From Polymorphobacter multimanifer (GTDB lineage: Bacteria > Pseudomonadota > Alphaproteobacteria > Sphingomonadales > Sphingomonadaceae), in NCBI RefSeq assembly GCF_014205635.1, contig NZ_JACIIV010000007.1:1-64000 (forward strand): a stretch of DNA of 64,000 nt. The letters are read 5' to 3'. The position numbers were made by a program, and so were the translations under genes. Shown one piece after another: positions 43,942 through 52,894 of the stretch (the stretch's first letter is position 1; every line of letters starts with the position of its first letter). Below the pieces are notes generated by a model, which searched no databases, had not been told where the DNA came from, and was given only the letters and a program-made list of their open reading frames with translations.

Positions 43942-44394
43942 TCAACGCGAGTCGACCTCATCACTGCCAGCGTCATCATCCGACGTTTCGTCAACATCAC
44001 CATGGTCACTGGCAACCGCTGCAAGCGGGTTCTCGCCGGTATCGGCTACCTCGTTCAGCGCGCCTCTGTCATCGGGATCGGCGCCGAGATCGTCATCACC
44101 CTCGCCGCCATCCGCCACCAGCGCGTCCGACACAACGGTATCGCCATCGTCCATCATCGGCTCGCCGGCATAGGCGCTCATGTCCACGCGGCCGGATGTC
44201 ACCATCCCCTTCAGATGGTCGACGGTGTCGATATAGTCATTGTCATCATCGAGCCCGCTCTTCGCCTTGCGGCTGGCAAGCATGTCATGGTCATCGCCGG
44301 GGAGCCCCTCCAGACGGTCCTGCGCCACATCCTGCGCCTGGTCCTCGCCCTGCTGTTCGTTGCTCTCTGTCTGCGGTTCGCGCGGTTTCGTCAT
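43942..44394 (-). CDS. Hypothetical acidic protein
   Basis: This 150-residue protein is rich in Asp/Glu with almost no hydrophobic runs, so probably a soluble and partly disordered protein. It begins MTKPREPQTESNEQQGEDQ and ends in a DETSDDDAGSDEVDSR tail. A short ordered centre reads DDNDYIDTVDHLKGMVTSGRVDMSAYAGE. GGAGG precedes the ATG at 44394 by 5 bases. Possible roles are a nucleic-acid mimic or adaptor, but I have no evidence for either. It lies between cfa and rlmN on the same strand. Confidence 0.6.
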   Translation of the reverse strand: MTKPREPQTESNEQQGEDQAQDVAQDRLEGLPGDDHDMLASRKAKSGLDDDNDYIDTVDHLKGMVTSGRVDMSAYAGEPMMDDGDTVVSDALVADGGEGDDDLGADPDDRGALNEVADTGENPLAAVASDHGDVDETSDDDAGSDEVDSR

Positions 44395-44443
44395 GCTGTC
44401 CTCCATCGCAGCATCAACTGCGAGGAGGCTCAGCGGTTGCCGC

Positions 44444-45760
44444 TCAGTCGACCCATTCGGCTTCCTTTTCCGCCGCGCGCCGATCGAGCTCGGCGCGGGT
44501 GATCTTCTCGCTCGCCGACTTGAGCTGGCCGCACGCCGCCATGATGTCGCGCCCGCGCGGCCGGCGGATCGGCGCGCTGATGCCCGCCTGGAAGATGATG
44601 TCCGAAAAACGGTTCACCCGCTCGTCGGTGCTCGTCTCATACGCCGAGCCCGGCCAGGGGTTGAACGGGATCAAATTGACCTTGGCCGGCAGCTTGTACT
44701 TGCGGATCAACCGCACCAGTTCATGCGCATGCTCGTCGAGGTCGTTCTTGTCCTTGAGCATCACATATTCGAAGGTGATCCGCCGCGCATTGCTCGCACC
44801 CGGATAGGCCGCGCACGCCTCGAGCAACGATTCCAGCCCGTATTTCTTGTTGATCGGCACAATCTCGTCGCGGATCTCCTTCGTCACCGCGTGCAGGGAC
44901 ACCGCCAGGTTGACGCCGATCTCGTCGCCGGCGCGGCCCATCATCGGCACCACGCCCGACGTGCTCAGCGTGATCCGCCGCTTGGAAAGCCCCAGCCCCT
45001 CGCCGTCCATCACGATACCGAGCGCATCGCGGACATTCTCGAAATTGTAGAGCGGCTCACCCATCCCCATCATCACGATGTTGGTGAGCATCCGTCCCGC
45101 GGTCGTGTAGTTCGAGCCGGGGTTGTGCGCGCCGGGGATATAGGGCCGGTCCTCGTCGTCGTCATCCCCATCTTCTTCGGGGCTGTCTGGCAATGCGGGC
45201 AGCGCCGGGCCGGAAGCACTGGGCCATTCCCCCAGCGCATCGCGCGCCAGCATCACCTGGCCCACGATCTCGGCCGGCGTCAGATTGCGCACCAGCTTCA
45301 TCGTGCCGGTGAAGCAGAAGCGGCAGTTGAGCGTGCACCCCACCTGCGCCGACACACACAGCGTGCCGCGATAGGCATCGGGGATGAACACGCACTCGGC
45401 CTCTTCGCCATCATCGAAGCGCAGCAGCCATTTGCGCGTGCCGTCGATGCTCACCTGCGCGGTCACCACCTCGGGCCGCCCCACAACGAAATGCTCGTCC
45501 AGAAACGCCCGCGTCTCCTTGCTGATGTTGGCAAAGCCGCTCACTTCCGTGGCGCCGCGCTGGTAGATCCAGTGCCACACCTGCTGGGCACGCATCTTCG
45601 CCTGCTTTTCGGGGATGCCCGCCTCGATCAGCGCTTCGCGCAACTGCGGCTTGGTCAGCCCCAGCAGCGCCCGCTTGCCATCGGCACGGGCGGTGGCAGG
45701 CTTGCGCGCTGAAACCTTGGGATCGATCGGGCCGGGGCTGGCCATGAGTTCGGTATTCAT
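44444..45760 (-). CDS. rlmN: Dual-specificity RNA methyltransferase RlmN (23S A2503/tRNA A37)
   Basis: This 438-residue radical-SAM enzyme methylates C2 of A2503 in 23S rRNA and A37 of certain tRNAs. The iron-sulfur cluster ligands are in CTLNCRFC, with HALGEPL-type motifs ([12 protein letters not shown]), [20 protein letters not shown] and the C-terminal catalytic Cys region near [11 protein letters not shown]. An acidic insert ([17 protein letters not shown]) between domains is unusual in E. coli but common in sphingomonads. The ATG at 45760 is used. Confidence 0.96.
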   Translation of the reverse strand: MNTELMASPGPIDPKVSARKPATARADGKRALLGLTKPQLREALIEAGIPEKQAKMRAQQVWHWIYQRGATEVSGFANISKETRAFLDEHFVVGRPEVVTAQVSIDGTRKWLLRFDDGEEAECVFIPDAYRGTLCVSAQVGCTLNCRFCFTGTMKLVRNLTPAEIVGQVMLARDALGEWPSASGPALPALPDSPEEDGDDDDEDRPYIPGAHNPGSNYTTAGRMLTNIVMMGMGEPLYNFENVRDALGIVMDGEGLGLSKRRITLSTSGVVPMMGRAGDEIGVNLAVSLHAVTKEIRDEIVPINKKYGLESLLEACAAYPGASNARRITFEYVMLKDKNDLDEHAHELVRLIRKYKLPAKVNLIPFNPWPGSAYETSTDERVNRFSDIIFQAGISAPIRRPRGRDIMAACGQLKSASEKITRAELDRRAAEKEAEWVD

Positions 45761-45789
45761 GGGTCGGGCCTATACAGCGGTTGCGCCGC

Positions 45790-46650
45790 TCAGGCCATCC
45801 GCACCGGAATCTTCAGGAACACGCCGCCACGCGGGCTTGGCGCAGGAAGCTTGCCGGCGCGGATATTGACCTGGAGCGAAGGCAGGATCAGCGTCGGTGC
45901 CGCGAGTGTCGCATCGCGCGCCTGCCGCATGGCGACCAAATCATCCTCGCCGATGCCATCATGCACATGGATATTGTGCAGCCGCTCGTCCGCAACGCTC
46001 GTCTCGAAACGGAAATCCTTGCGCCCCTCGGGCAGATAATCATGTCCGACGAAAATGCGCGTCGCCCCCGGCAGCGCAAGGATGCGCCGGATCGAGCGAT
46101 GCAGCGTGCGCGCATCGCCACCGGGGAAATCCGCCCGCGCCGTGCCATAGTCGGGCATGAACAGCGTATCCCCCACAAACGCCGCATCGCCGATCAGGTA
46201 GGTCACGCACGCCGGCGTATGGCCCGGAGTGTGAATCATCGCGATGGTCAGTTCACCCAGCGGCAGCGTGTCTCCCTCGCCCATCAGCACATCGAAATCG
46301 CTGCCGTCGAGCGGCACGTCATCGGCCTCGAACACCGGCGCGAACACGCCCTGCACTTGCGTGATATGCGCGCCGATCACCAGCCTGGCGCCAGTCCGGG
46401 CCCGCAACCAATCCCCGGCCGTCAGATGATCGGCATGCGCGTGCGTCTCGAGAATGTAGCGTAGCTGCAGCCCCTTGTCGGCAATCGCCGCCAGCAAGGC
46501 ATCGGCCGACGCATGGCCCAGCGTCGCACTTTTCGGCTCATAGTCGAGCACCGGGTCGATCACCGCGGCATCGAGCGACGCCGGGTCCCACACCAGATGC
46601 GTGGCGGTGTTGGTGGCAGAATCGAAAAAGGTCTGAACGGTGGGGCGCAT
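45790..46650 (-). CDS. MBL-fold persulfide dioxygenase-like hydrolase (Blh/ETHE1 group)
   Basis: This 286-residue metallo-beta-lactamase-fold protein has THAHADHLTAGDWL (metal ligands), IHTPGHTPACVTYL and FVGDTLFMPDYGTARADFPGG. The combination places it in the ETHE1-like sulfur dioxygenases that oxidise glutathione persulfide. Its divergent partner is a BigR-like regulator followed by rhodanese and TauE, matching the known bigR/blh sulfide-detoxification locus. ATG 46650 follows GGGAG; the TTG at 46656 is not used. I infer it oxidises sulfane sulfur to sulfite, which TauE could export. Confidence 0.88.
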   Translation of the reverse strand: MRPTVQTFFDSATNTATHLVWDPASLDAAVIDPVLDYEPKSATLGHASADALLAAIADKGLQLRYILETHAHADHLTAGDWLRARTGARLVIGAHITQVQGVFAPVFEADDVPLDGSDFDVLMGEGDTLPLGELTIAMIHTPGHTPACVTYLIGDAAFVGDTLFMPDYGTARADFPGGDARTLHRSIRRILALPGATRIFVGHDYLPEGRKDFRFETSVADERLHNIHVHDGIGEDDLVAMRQARDATLAAPTLILPSLQVNIRAGKLPAPSPRGGVFLKIPVRMA

Positions 46651-46679
46651 GGCCAAACTCCCTGGTTGATGTAGTCATA

Positions 46680-46693
46680 TTAGCAGTTGCTAA
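46680..46693. promoter_or_regulatory. Perfect palindrome, candidate operator of the ArsR/BigR-type regulator
   Basis: TTAGCA (46680-46685) and TGCTAA (46688-46693) are inverted around GT in the AT-rich space between divergent genes. ArsR proteins bind such dyads over the promoters of their own and the neighbouring operons, and a single site here could control both. Operator function is inferred from position and symmetry. Confidence 0.6.
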
Positions 46694-46720
46694 ATTAGAA
46701 TCAACTTATATATTGGCGGT

Positions 46721-47071
46721 ATGACGATGCCCATCCACCTCGATCCAGCCGCCTTCGCCGCCAGCGCGGCAGCCGCCGCCCGGCTGCTCCGCGCGCTTTC
46801 AAACGAGCGGCGGCTGATGATCCTCTGCCAACTCGTCGAGGGCGAGCGCACTGTCAGCGCCATGCTGCCGCTCGTCGGCCTTTCACAGTCCGCACTGTCG
46901 CAACATCTCGCCGTTCTGCGCGCCGAAGGCCTTGTCGCCACACGGCGTGACGGCCAGGCGATCCACTACCGCATCGCCGACCCCAATGCCGCCCGCCTGC
47001 TGGAAACCCTTGCCGCCATCTTCTGCCCACCCCAACCGGAGACGCCCGATGCTCACCCCCCTCAATCCTGA
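46721..47071 (+). CDS. ArsR/SmtB transcriptional repressor, BigR/SqrR-like (sulfide sensor)
   Basis: This 116-residue winged-helix protein contains LLRALSNERRLMILCQLVEGERTVSAM, with helix-turn-helix GLSQSALSQHLAVLRAEGLV and the wing RRDGQAIHYRIA. Two Cys, at 36 (MILC) and 102 (IFC), match the redox pair of BigR/SqrR, which forms a tetrasulfide or disulfide with persulfide and releases DNA. The ATG at 46721 is used; 46727 is also possible. It is divergent from the MBL gene and overlaps the rhodanese gene by 23 bases. Regulation by sulfide is inferred from the Cys pair and neighbours. Confidence 0.9.
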   Translation: MTMPIHLDPAAFAASAAAAARLLRALSNERRLMILCQLVEGERTVSAMLPLVGLSQSALSQHLAVLRAEGLVATRRDGQAIHYRIADPNAARLLETLAAIFCPPQPETPDAHPPQS

Positions 47072-47555
47072 AGCCGTCAGAACCCGGCTCGATGCCGGCC
47101 AGGCCTGCCTGATCGACATTCGAGAAGCCGATGAATTCGCCCGCAGCCATGTCCCCGGCGCACGCTCGATGCCGCTCTCCACGCTCGGCGCCACCATCCC
47201 CGGCGATGGCATCATCTTCACCTGCCGCTCAGGCATGCGCACCGCCGCCAATGCCGCAAAGCTCGCCGCCCTCGCCCCCGGTGCCGCCGTGCTCGAAGGC
47301 GGGCTCGATGGCTGGGCCAAGGCAGGCCTCCCCGTCGCCACCAACGCCCGCGCCCCGCTCGAGATGATGCGCCAGGTGCAGATCGCCGCCGGCGTGCTCA
47401 TCCTCACCGGCGTGCTGCTCGGCTTCACCGTGGCGCCAAGCTGGTTCGGGCTCGCCGGCTTCGTCGGCGCCGGCCTCACCGTCGCCGGCGTCACCGGCTT
47501 CTGCGGCATGGCAAAGCTCCTGGCGGTCATGCCCTGGAACCGCGCCGCCGCCTGA
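47049..47555 (+). CDS. Rhodanese-DUF2892 fusion protein
   Basis: The product has 168 residues. The N-terminal rhodanese has IDIREADEFARSHVPGARSMPL and the catalytic Cys59 in IFTCRSGMRT, and it transfers sulfane sulfur. The C-terminal part is a DUF2892-type membrane domain with two helices (AAGVLILTGVLLGFTV and GAGLTVAGVTGF) and the conserved FCGMAKLLAVMPWN. It is the second gene of the sulfide operon and overlaps the regulator by 23 bases and tauE by one (TGATG at 47553-47557). It would pass sulfur toward the persulfide dioxygenase. Confidence 0.93.
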   Translation: MLTPLNPEAVRTRLDAGQACLIDIREADEFARSHVPGARSMPLSTLGATIPGDGIIFTCRSGMRTAANAAKLAALAPGAAVLEGGLDGWAKAGLPVATNARAPLEMMRQVQIAAGVLILTGVLLGFTVAPSWFGLAGFVGAGLTVAGVTGFCGMAKLLAVMPWNRAAA

Positions 47556-48325
47556 TGGACACAGGCCTGATCATCGCGGCCGCCGGCGGCGCGGTGATCG
47601 CACTGCTGCTCGGCATCTTCGGCGGCGGCGGCTCGGTGCTCGCCACGCCTTTGCTCGTCTATGCAGTCGGCATCACCAACCCGCACATCGCCATCGGCAC
47701 CTCGGCCGCGGCCGTTGCCGTCAATGCCCTTGCCGGCCTCGCGGTGCAGGCGCGCGCCGGCCGCGTCAAATGGCCGTGTGCGCTGGTGTTTGGCGGCGCC
47801 GGCCTGTCGGGCGCGCTGCTCGGCGCCCAGCTCGCCAAGCAGATCGACGGCCAGTTGCTCCTCGGCTGGTTCGCGCTGGCCATGGCGTTGGTCGGCACCT
47901 CGATGCTCGTGCCGCGAAAGGCCGACGGCATGGCAAACATCCACCTCACCACCAGCATGGCGATCAGGCTGGCGCCCGCCGGCCTCGGCGTCGGCCTCGC
48001 CTCTGGCTTCTTCGGCATCGGCGGCGGCTTTCTCATCGTGCCCGGCCTGATGATGGCCACCGGCATGACGCTGGCCAATGCCGCCGCATCGTCGCTGGTG
48101 TCGGTGGTGGTGTTCGGCGCCGCCACCAGCGCCAGCTATGCCGCATCGGGGCTCATAAATTGGCCGGTGTTCGCAGCACTGGTCGCGGGCGGCCTCGTCG
48201 GCGCCGTCGCTTCGGCGCCGATTGCGCGGCTACTCGCCGGCCGCGCTGCCCTCGCCCGTCGGCTGTTCGCAGTGATGGTGCTGCTCGTCGCCGCCTATGT
48301 CGCCGTCCGCGCCTTCGGCGGCTAA
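47555..48325 (+). CDS. Sulfite exporter TauE/SafE family protein
   Basis: This 256-residue membrane protein has about eight helices. It carries the family's repeated glycine-rich loops, GIFGGGGSVLATPLLVYAVGITNPHIAIGTSAAAVA and GLASGFFGIGGGFLIVPGLM, in two halves with a Thr/Ser pair. Members export sulfite or organosulfur anions. Being third in the bigR locus, it probably exports sulfite produced by the persulfide dioxygenase; this is an inference. A double hairpin follows immediately after its stop. Confidence 0.92.
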   Translation: MDTGLIIAAAGGAVIALLLGIFGGGGSVLATPLLVYAVGITNPHIAIGTSAAAVAVNALAGLAVQARAGRVKWPCALVFGGAGLSGALLGAQLAKQIDGQLLLGWFALAMALVGTSMLVPRKADGMANIHLTTSMAIRLAPAGLGVGLASGFFGIGGGFLIVPGLMMATGMTLANAAASSLVSVVVFGAATSASYAASGLINWPVFAALVAGGLVGAVASAPIARLLAGRAALARRLFAVMVLLVAAYVAVRAFGG

Positions 48326-48326
48326 A

Positions 48327-48424
48327 GTGTGTTTCGGAAAAATTGGCACCGGTTTTCCGATGAAAACACACGACCACAAAGAACTGGACCCGCGTTTTGA
48401 TCACAGCAAAACGCAATAGGGTCC
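48327..48424. repeat. Two adjacent long imperfect hairpins, repeat-like, after tauE
   Basis: Hairpin 1 (48327-48371) pairs GTGTGTTT plus CGGAAAA with TTTTCCG plus AAACACAC; a 4-base ATGA bulge lies on the 3' side. Hairpin 2 (48386-48424) pairs GGACCC plus GCGTTTTG with CAAAACGC plus GGGTCC; again a 4-base bulge (AATA) lies on the 3' side. The GGCACCGGTTTTCCGATGAAAA stretch resembles an intergenic repeat I remember from several alphaproteobacteria. It directly follows tauE and precedes the SDR gene end, so it may also terminate the sulfide operon. Confidence 0.65.
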
Positions 48425-48430
48425 AGGGGG

Positions 48431-49204
48431 TCACATGGCGCTGATGCCACCATCGACGAACAGGCCATGCCCCGTCACCATCTTCGCTTCGTCCGACACG
48501 AGATACACCGCCGCCCAGGCCACATCATCGGGCTCGCCCACCTGCCCCAGCGGAATCTGCCGGCCGAGCTTGGCCAGCCCTTCCTCGCGCCCGAGCGCGC
48601 CGGTCAGCGCATCGAGGATCGGCGTGTCGATGAACACCGGGTGGATCGAGTTGCAGGTGATGCCGTAGCGCTGCTTGGCACAATGCAAAGCCACCGACTT
48701 TGTAAGGTGCCGCACCGCTGCCTTGGCGCTGTTGTAGGCCGCACTGTTGTGCCCCGCGATCACCCCGGCAATCGAGGAAATGTTGAGGATCGAGCCGCGC
48801 ACGCCGGTCGCCTTCACCGTCCGCGCCATCAGCGGCAGCGCCAGCTTGCAGCCGAAGAACACGCTGTCGAGGTCGATCGCATGCACCCGCCGCCAATCCT
48901 CGAAGCTCGTCGCCTCCACCGTGCTGCCCGCCGCAATGCCGGCATTGTTGACGAGGACATGCATGCCGCCGAACCGCTCCTCGGCCATCGCGATCGCCGC
49001 CTCCCATTGCGCCGGATCGGTCACGTCATGGCCGATGCTCGCCGCCTTGTCGCCATAACGCGCCGCCTGCGCCGCGGCACCGGCGGCATTGATATCGGTG
49101 AACAGCACCCGCGCCCCTTCATCGATGAAGCGTTGCGCCATCGCAGCCCCCAGCCCCTGGGCGGCACCCGTGATGAGGGCAGTCTTGTCGGCAAGGCGGT
49201 TCAT
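48431..49204 (-). CDS. SDR family oxidoreductase (3-oxoacyl/sec-alcohol dehydrogenase type)
   Basis: This 257-residue classical short-chain dehydrogenase shows LITGAAQGLGAAMAQRF (NAD(P) loop), HVLVNNAGIAAGS, SILNISSIAGV and the catalytic YNSAKAAVRHLTKS (Tyr-x-x-x-Lys). Asp after the second strand (FTDINAAG) suggests NAD preference. The substrate is not clear; hydroxysteroid or bile-acid dehydrogenases have similar motifs. ATG 49204 follows AGGAGA by 6 bases; the frame to 49228 is not supported. It is divergent from the TonB receptor gene. Confidence 0.92.
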   Translation of the reverse strand: MNRLADKTALITGAAQGLGAAMAQRFIDEGARVLFTDINAAGAAAQAARYGDKAASIGHDVTDPAQWEAAIAMAEERFGGMHVLVNNAGIAAGSTVEATSFEDWRRVHAIDLDSVFFGCKLALPLMARTVKATGVRGSILNISSIAGVIAGHNSAAYNSAKAAVRHLTKSVALHCAKQRYGITCNSIHPVFIDTPILDALTGALGREEGLAKLGRQIPLGQVGEPDDVAWAAVYLVSDEAKMVTGHGLFVDGGISAM

Positions 49205-49396
49205 GGCAAATCTCCTGTTGTGCCGCACTTTGGCGGCGCCATTGCTGCGCCGCTAGCTCTGGAAAACGTGACTTTGATACAACAGTGAAACAATTCCTTT
49301 GCGCGTTAACAAATCGCCCTCGACAGCGGCATCCACTCGGATAGGCTGGCCGGAATAAACACGCCGAAAAGGCGTTTTCTTGGGGAGATCATTGTC

Positions 49397-52180
49397 ATGA
49401 AAACTGTCTGGCTCACGTCCGCTGCTGCGTTGCTTTTGCCCAACCTCGCCGTCACCGCGGCATCGGCACAGGAAGTGGCCCAGGCAGACGAGCCGTCAGC
49501 CAGCGAAATCATCGTCACCGCCACCCGCCGCGCCCAGTTGCTGTCGGACGTGCCGATCGCCGTCAGCGCCGTCTCGATGGACCAGATGCGCAATTCCGGC
49601 GCCACCGACATTCGCCAGTTGAACCAGCTGGCACCGTCGCTGCTCGTGTCCTCCACCGGCAGTGAAGCCAATGGCTCGGCGCGTGTCCGCGGTGTCGGCA
49701 CCGTGGGTGACAATCCGGGCCTCGAAAGCTCCGTCGCCGTCTTCATCGACGGTGTCTATCGCAGCCGCTCGGGCATCGGTCTCAACGAGCTCGGCGAGCT
49801 CGAGCGGATCGAAGTGCTGCGCGGTCCGCAGGGCACCCTGTTCGGCCGCAACGCCTCCGCCGGTCTCATCAATGTCATCACCGCCAAGCCCAGCTTCACG
49901 CCCGGCGGCATCGCCCAGATCGATTACGGCAACTTCAATTTCTGGCGCCTCAGCGCCTCGCTCACCTCGCCGATCATCGGGGACAAGCTCGCCGGCCGCA
50001 TCGACGGCGTCTATGTCAAGCGCAACGGCTTCCTCACCGACCAGATCTCGGGCGACACCATCAACGATCGTGACCGGATCTTCGTGCGTGGCCAGCTGCT
50101 GTTCACCCCCACCAGCGATCTCAGCGTGCGCCTGATCGGCGATTACAGCTATCGCGACGAGTCCTGCTGCGCAGCCAGCTACAACCCCGTGCGTGCCTGG
50201 AACGACCCCACGCGCACCGGGGAAGCCGCCAACACCAACCCCGATGGTGCCTTTCAGGAAATTCCGAACCCCATCCTCGATGTGCTCCAGAGCCTTGGTG
50301 GTCGCATCAACCAGCGGCCGTTCGATCGCATCGCCTCGGTCACGCCGGGCCGCGGCTTCCGCAACACCACGCGCGATTGGGGCGTGTCGGGCGAGCTCAA
50401 CTGGGCCTTCGGCGATTTCAACCTGACCTCCATTACCGCCTATCGCGGCTACAAGGCAGGCGGCGCCGGCGATCTCGATTACAACAATGTCGACATTCTC
50501 TACCGCGCCGACGATGGCACCAGCTTCCGCGAGTTCGGCACCTTCACCCAGGAGCTGCGCCTGCAGGCATCGCTGTTCGACGACACACTCGATGTGCTGA
50601 TCGGCGGCTTCTACTCGAACGAAAAGCTCAACGTGTCGGACAACATCAAGTTCGGCACCCAATACGGCGCTTTCGCCTCGTGCCGCCTCCTCACCTTGCT
50701 CTCGCCGTCCGCGGCGCTGCGCAATCCGGCCGCACCGGGCTGCCTCAGCCCGACCGGCGCCGCCACGGTGGTCGGCGCCTTCGGCCCGGCAGCTGGCGGA
50801 ATCCTGATCGACGGCCTCAACCGCCTGTCGACCGTCAACAACGTCGGGGACAACGGCAGCCGCTACCGGCAGGTCAGCGAGAACTTCGCCATCTTCACGC
50901 ACAATGTCTGGAACATCACCGACACGCTGGCGCTCACCGGCGGCCTGCGCTGGACCAGCGAGCGCAAGGATTTTTCGGCGCGCTTCAACAGCAACAACAC
51001 CGCCTGCGTCGCCCAGCAGAACGCATTTTCACCCTTCCTGCCCGGCGGCGCCGCCGCCTTCCCGGCAGCCCTGCAGGGCTTCACCCAGGCGGTTGTCAAC
51101 CTCACCTGCCAGGGCAACAGCTCTGCGGCGCTCAACGCGCTCGGCACCCTCGAGGACACCCGCCGCGAGAACGAGTTCACCGGCACCACCGTCCTGTCCT
51201 GGAAGCCGACCGAAGACTGGCTGGTCTATGGCAGCTACTCACGCGGCTACAAGTCGGGCGGCTTCAACCTCGATCGTTCGGCGCTGGGCCTGCCCATCTT
51301 TGCCCCCACCGATCCTCGCAACGTCGTGACCGCAGGCCTCTCCGGCAGCACCGTGCAGGCAATTCCGTTCGGCACCCGCAACCTTCAGTTCGACCAGGAG
51401 ATCAACAACGCCTTCGAACTCGGGCTCAAGTTCAGCAGCCGCCAGTTCACCATGAACGTCGCGGCGTTCCGCCAGGAGTTCCGCAACTTCCAGTTGAACA
51501 CCTTCAACGGCTCGGTCTTCCTCGTCCAGACGGTGAATGGCTGCAAGACCGACCTCGCCGGCGGCGATCGGGACACTTCGCCGATCACTGGTGGCTGCGC
51601 TGCCGATCAGGTGAAGCCGGGCCTCGTCAGCCAGGGCTTCGAAGTCGAGACGACGATGAGCCCCACCCGCGACCTGATGGTCACTGCCGGCTTCACCCTC
51701 GCCGACACCAAGTTCGCACGCAATCTCGTCGGCAACCAGAACGGCTCGGCGCTCGATCCGGCGCTGTTCCTGCTGCCGGGGCAGCAGATCTCCAACTCGC
51801 CGCTCTATGTCGTCACGGGCTCGTTCGGCTGGACGCCGGAGATCGGCACCAGCGGCCTGTCGGCGCTCATGTACACCGATTTCCGCTACAGCTCGGCATA
51901 TAACACCGGCTCGGACCTGTTCCTCGAAAAGGAGCAGCAGGGCTTCATCGTGGTCAACGCCCGCATCGGCCTGCGCGGCCCCGCCGAACGCTGGGCGCTG
52001 GAATTCTGGGCACAGAACCTGCTCAACACCAACTTCGATCAGGTTGCCTTCAACGCGCCGTTCCAGGGTGGCGGCTCGCTCGCCAACACCCAGCGTTTCG
52101 GCGCGACGTCGAACCAGCTGTTCGCCAGCTTCCTCGGCGAGCCCCGCACCTACGGCGTGACCCTGCGCAGCCGCTTCTGA
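49397..52180 (+). CDS. TonB-dependent outer-membrane receptor
   Basis: This 927-residue protein has a signal peptide (MKTVWLTSAAALLLPNLAVTAASA), a TonB-box region (ASEIIVTATRR), a plug domain with PIAVSAVSMDQMRNSGATD and ESSVAVFIDGVYRSRSG, and the VLRGPQGTLFGRNASAG motif typical of plug ends. A 22-strand barrel follows, ending in LRSRF with the aromatic C-terminal residue. Substrate specificity is not predictable; this sphingomonad type is frequent for sugars, steroids and plant compounds. GGGGAGA precedes the ATG. A small ACGCC-GAAAA-GGCGT hairpin lies just upstream of it. Confidence 0.96.
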   Translation: MKTVWLTSAAALLLPNLAVTAASAQEVAQADEPSASEIIVTATRRAQLLSDVPIAVSAVSMDQMRNSGATDIRQLNQLAPSLLVSSTGSEANGSARVRGVGTVGDNPGLESSVAVFIDGVYRSRSGIGLNELGELERIEVLRGPQGTLFGRNASAGLINVITAKPSFTPGGIAQIDYGNFNFWRLSASLTSPIIGDKLAGRIDGVYVKRNGFLTDQISGDTINDRDRIFVRGQLLFTPTSDLSVRLIGDYSYRDESCCAASYNPVRAWNDPTRTGEAANTNPDGAFQEIPNPILDVLQSLGGRINQRPFDRIASVTPGRGFRNTTRDWGVSGELNWAFGDFNLTSITAYRGYKAGGAGDLDYNNVDILYRADDGTSFREFGTFTQELRLQASLFDDTLDVLIGGFYSNEKLNVSDNIKFGTQYGAFASCRLLTLLSPSAALRNPAAPGCLSPTGAATVVGAFGPAAGGILIDGLNRLSTVNNVGDNGSRYRQVSENFAIFTHNVWNITDTLALTGGLRWTSERKDFSARFNSNNTACVAQQNAFSPFLPGGAAAFPAALQGFTQAVVNLTCQGNSSAALNALGTLEDTRRENEFTGTTVLSWKPTEDWLVYGSYSRGYKSGGFNLDRSALGLPIFAPTDPRNVVTAGLSGSTVQAIPFGTRNLQFDQEINNAFELGLKFSSRQFTMNVAAFRQEFRNFQLNTFNGSVFLVQTVNGCKTDLAGGDRDTSPITGGCAADQVKPGLVSQGFEVETTMSPTRDLMVTAGFTLADTKFARNLVGNQNGSALDPALFLLPGQQISNSPLYVVTGSFGWTPEIGTSGLSALMYTDFRYSSAYNTGSDLFLEKEQQGFIVVNARIGLRGPAERWALEFWAQNLLNTNFDQVAFNAPFQGGGSLANTQRFGATSNQLFASFLGEPRTYGVTLRSRF

Positions 52181-52195
52181 CGCAAGGACAATCTT

Positions 52196-52232
52196 CCGCT
52201 TCCCGCCGCCCCCAAAGGCCGGCGGGAAGCGG
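52196..52232. terminator. Strong hairpin between the TonB receptor and marC
   Basis: A perfect 13-bp stem CCGCTTCCCGCCG (52196-52208) / CGGCGGGAAGCGG (52220-52232) has an 11-base loop. It lies 16 bases past the TonB receptor stop and about 20 bases from the convergent marC stop, so it could stop transcripts from both sides. No T-run is present. Confidence 0.7.
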
Positions 52233-52252
52233 TCCAGCCGGATCGGCCGGCG

Positions 52253-52894
52253 CTACAGCCCGAAGCTCTGCTTGATCCCGTCCACCACGAACTGCGCCGC
52301 AAGTGCTGCCAGCACCACCCCCAGCAGCCGCGTCAGCGCGCCCTCGAACTTTGCGCCCATCAGCTTCATGATCGGCCCTGCCGCCAGCAGGCACAGCAGT
52401 GTCAGCACCATCACGGCAGCAAGCGCGGCCAGCACAGCCCCAAGCTGCAGCGCATCCCCGGCGCGCGCCGCCAGCAGCATCACCGCAGCAATCGACCCAG
52501 GCCCCGCAAGCATCGGGATCGCCATAGGAAACACCGAGATGTCCTCTTCCTCGAGGCTCGCCGCACTCGCCACCACCTCCTCGGCGCGGTTCTCCCGGCG
52601 CTCGGTGCGCTTTTCGAAAACCATGTCGATGGCGATCAGGAACACCATCACCCCACCCGCGATCTTGAACGCCGCGAGGCTGATGCCGAGCGCGCTCAGG
52701 AACGGCTGGCCGCCGAGCGCGAACGCCACCAGCACGCCGGCGGCAATGACAAAGGACCGCACCGCCATCGCCCGGCGGTGCGCGGCACTCGTCCCGACCG
52801 TCAGCGACGAGAAGATCGGCACGCACCCCGGCGGATCGATCACCACGAACAGCGTCACGAACGCCGAAATGAACAGCGCGATCGCCTCGGTCAT
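52253..52894 (-). CDS. MarC family integral membrane protein
   Basis: This 213-residue protein has six hydrophobic helices, including [22 protein letters not shown] with the family PP motif, and [22 protein letters not shown]. The MarC family has unclear function; the original link to multiple antibiotic resistance was not confirmed. Start ATG 52894 overlaps the folD stop by four bases (52891-52894). It ends the leftward set yggT-folD-marC and converges on the TonB receptor gene. Confidence 0.92.
   Translation of the reverse strand: MTEAIALFISAFVTLFVVIDPPGCVPIFSSLTVGTSAAHRRAMAVRSFVIAAGVLVAFALGGQPFLSALGISLAAFKIAGGVMVFLIAIDMVFEKRTERRENRAEEVVASAASLEEEDISVFPMAIPMLAGPGSIAAVMLLAARAGDALQLGAVLAALAAVMVLTLLCLLAAGPIMKLMGAKFEGALTRLLGVVLAALAAQFVVDGIKQSFGL

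Noticed and set aside
41706-44807. 1033-residue plus-strand open frame
   Set aside because: It is antisense across the S10 peptidase, cfa and the acidic protein gene, all with clear motifs. The His/Arg-rich translation is a shadow.
49361-49380. ACGCC-GAAAA-GGCGT hairpin with TTTCT upstream of the TonB receptor
   Set aside because: The 5-bp stem is too weak to call an attenuator, and it overlaps the ribosome-site region.
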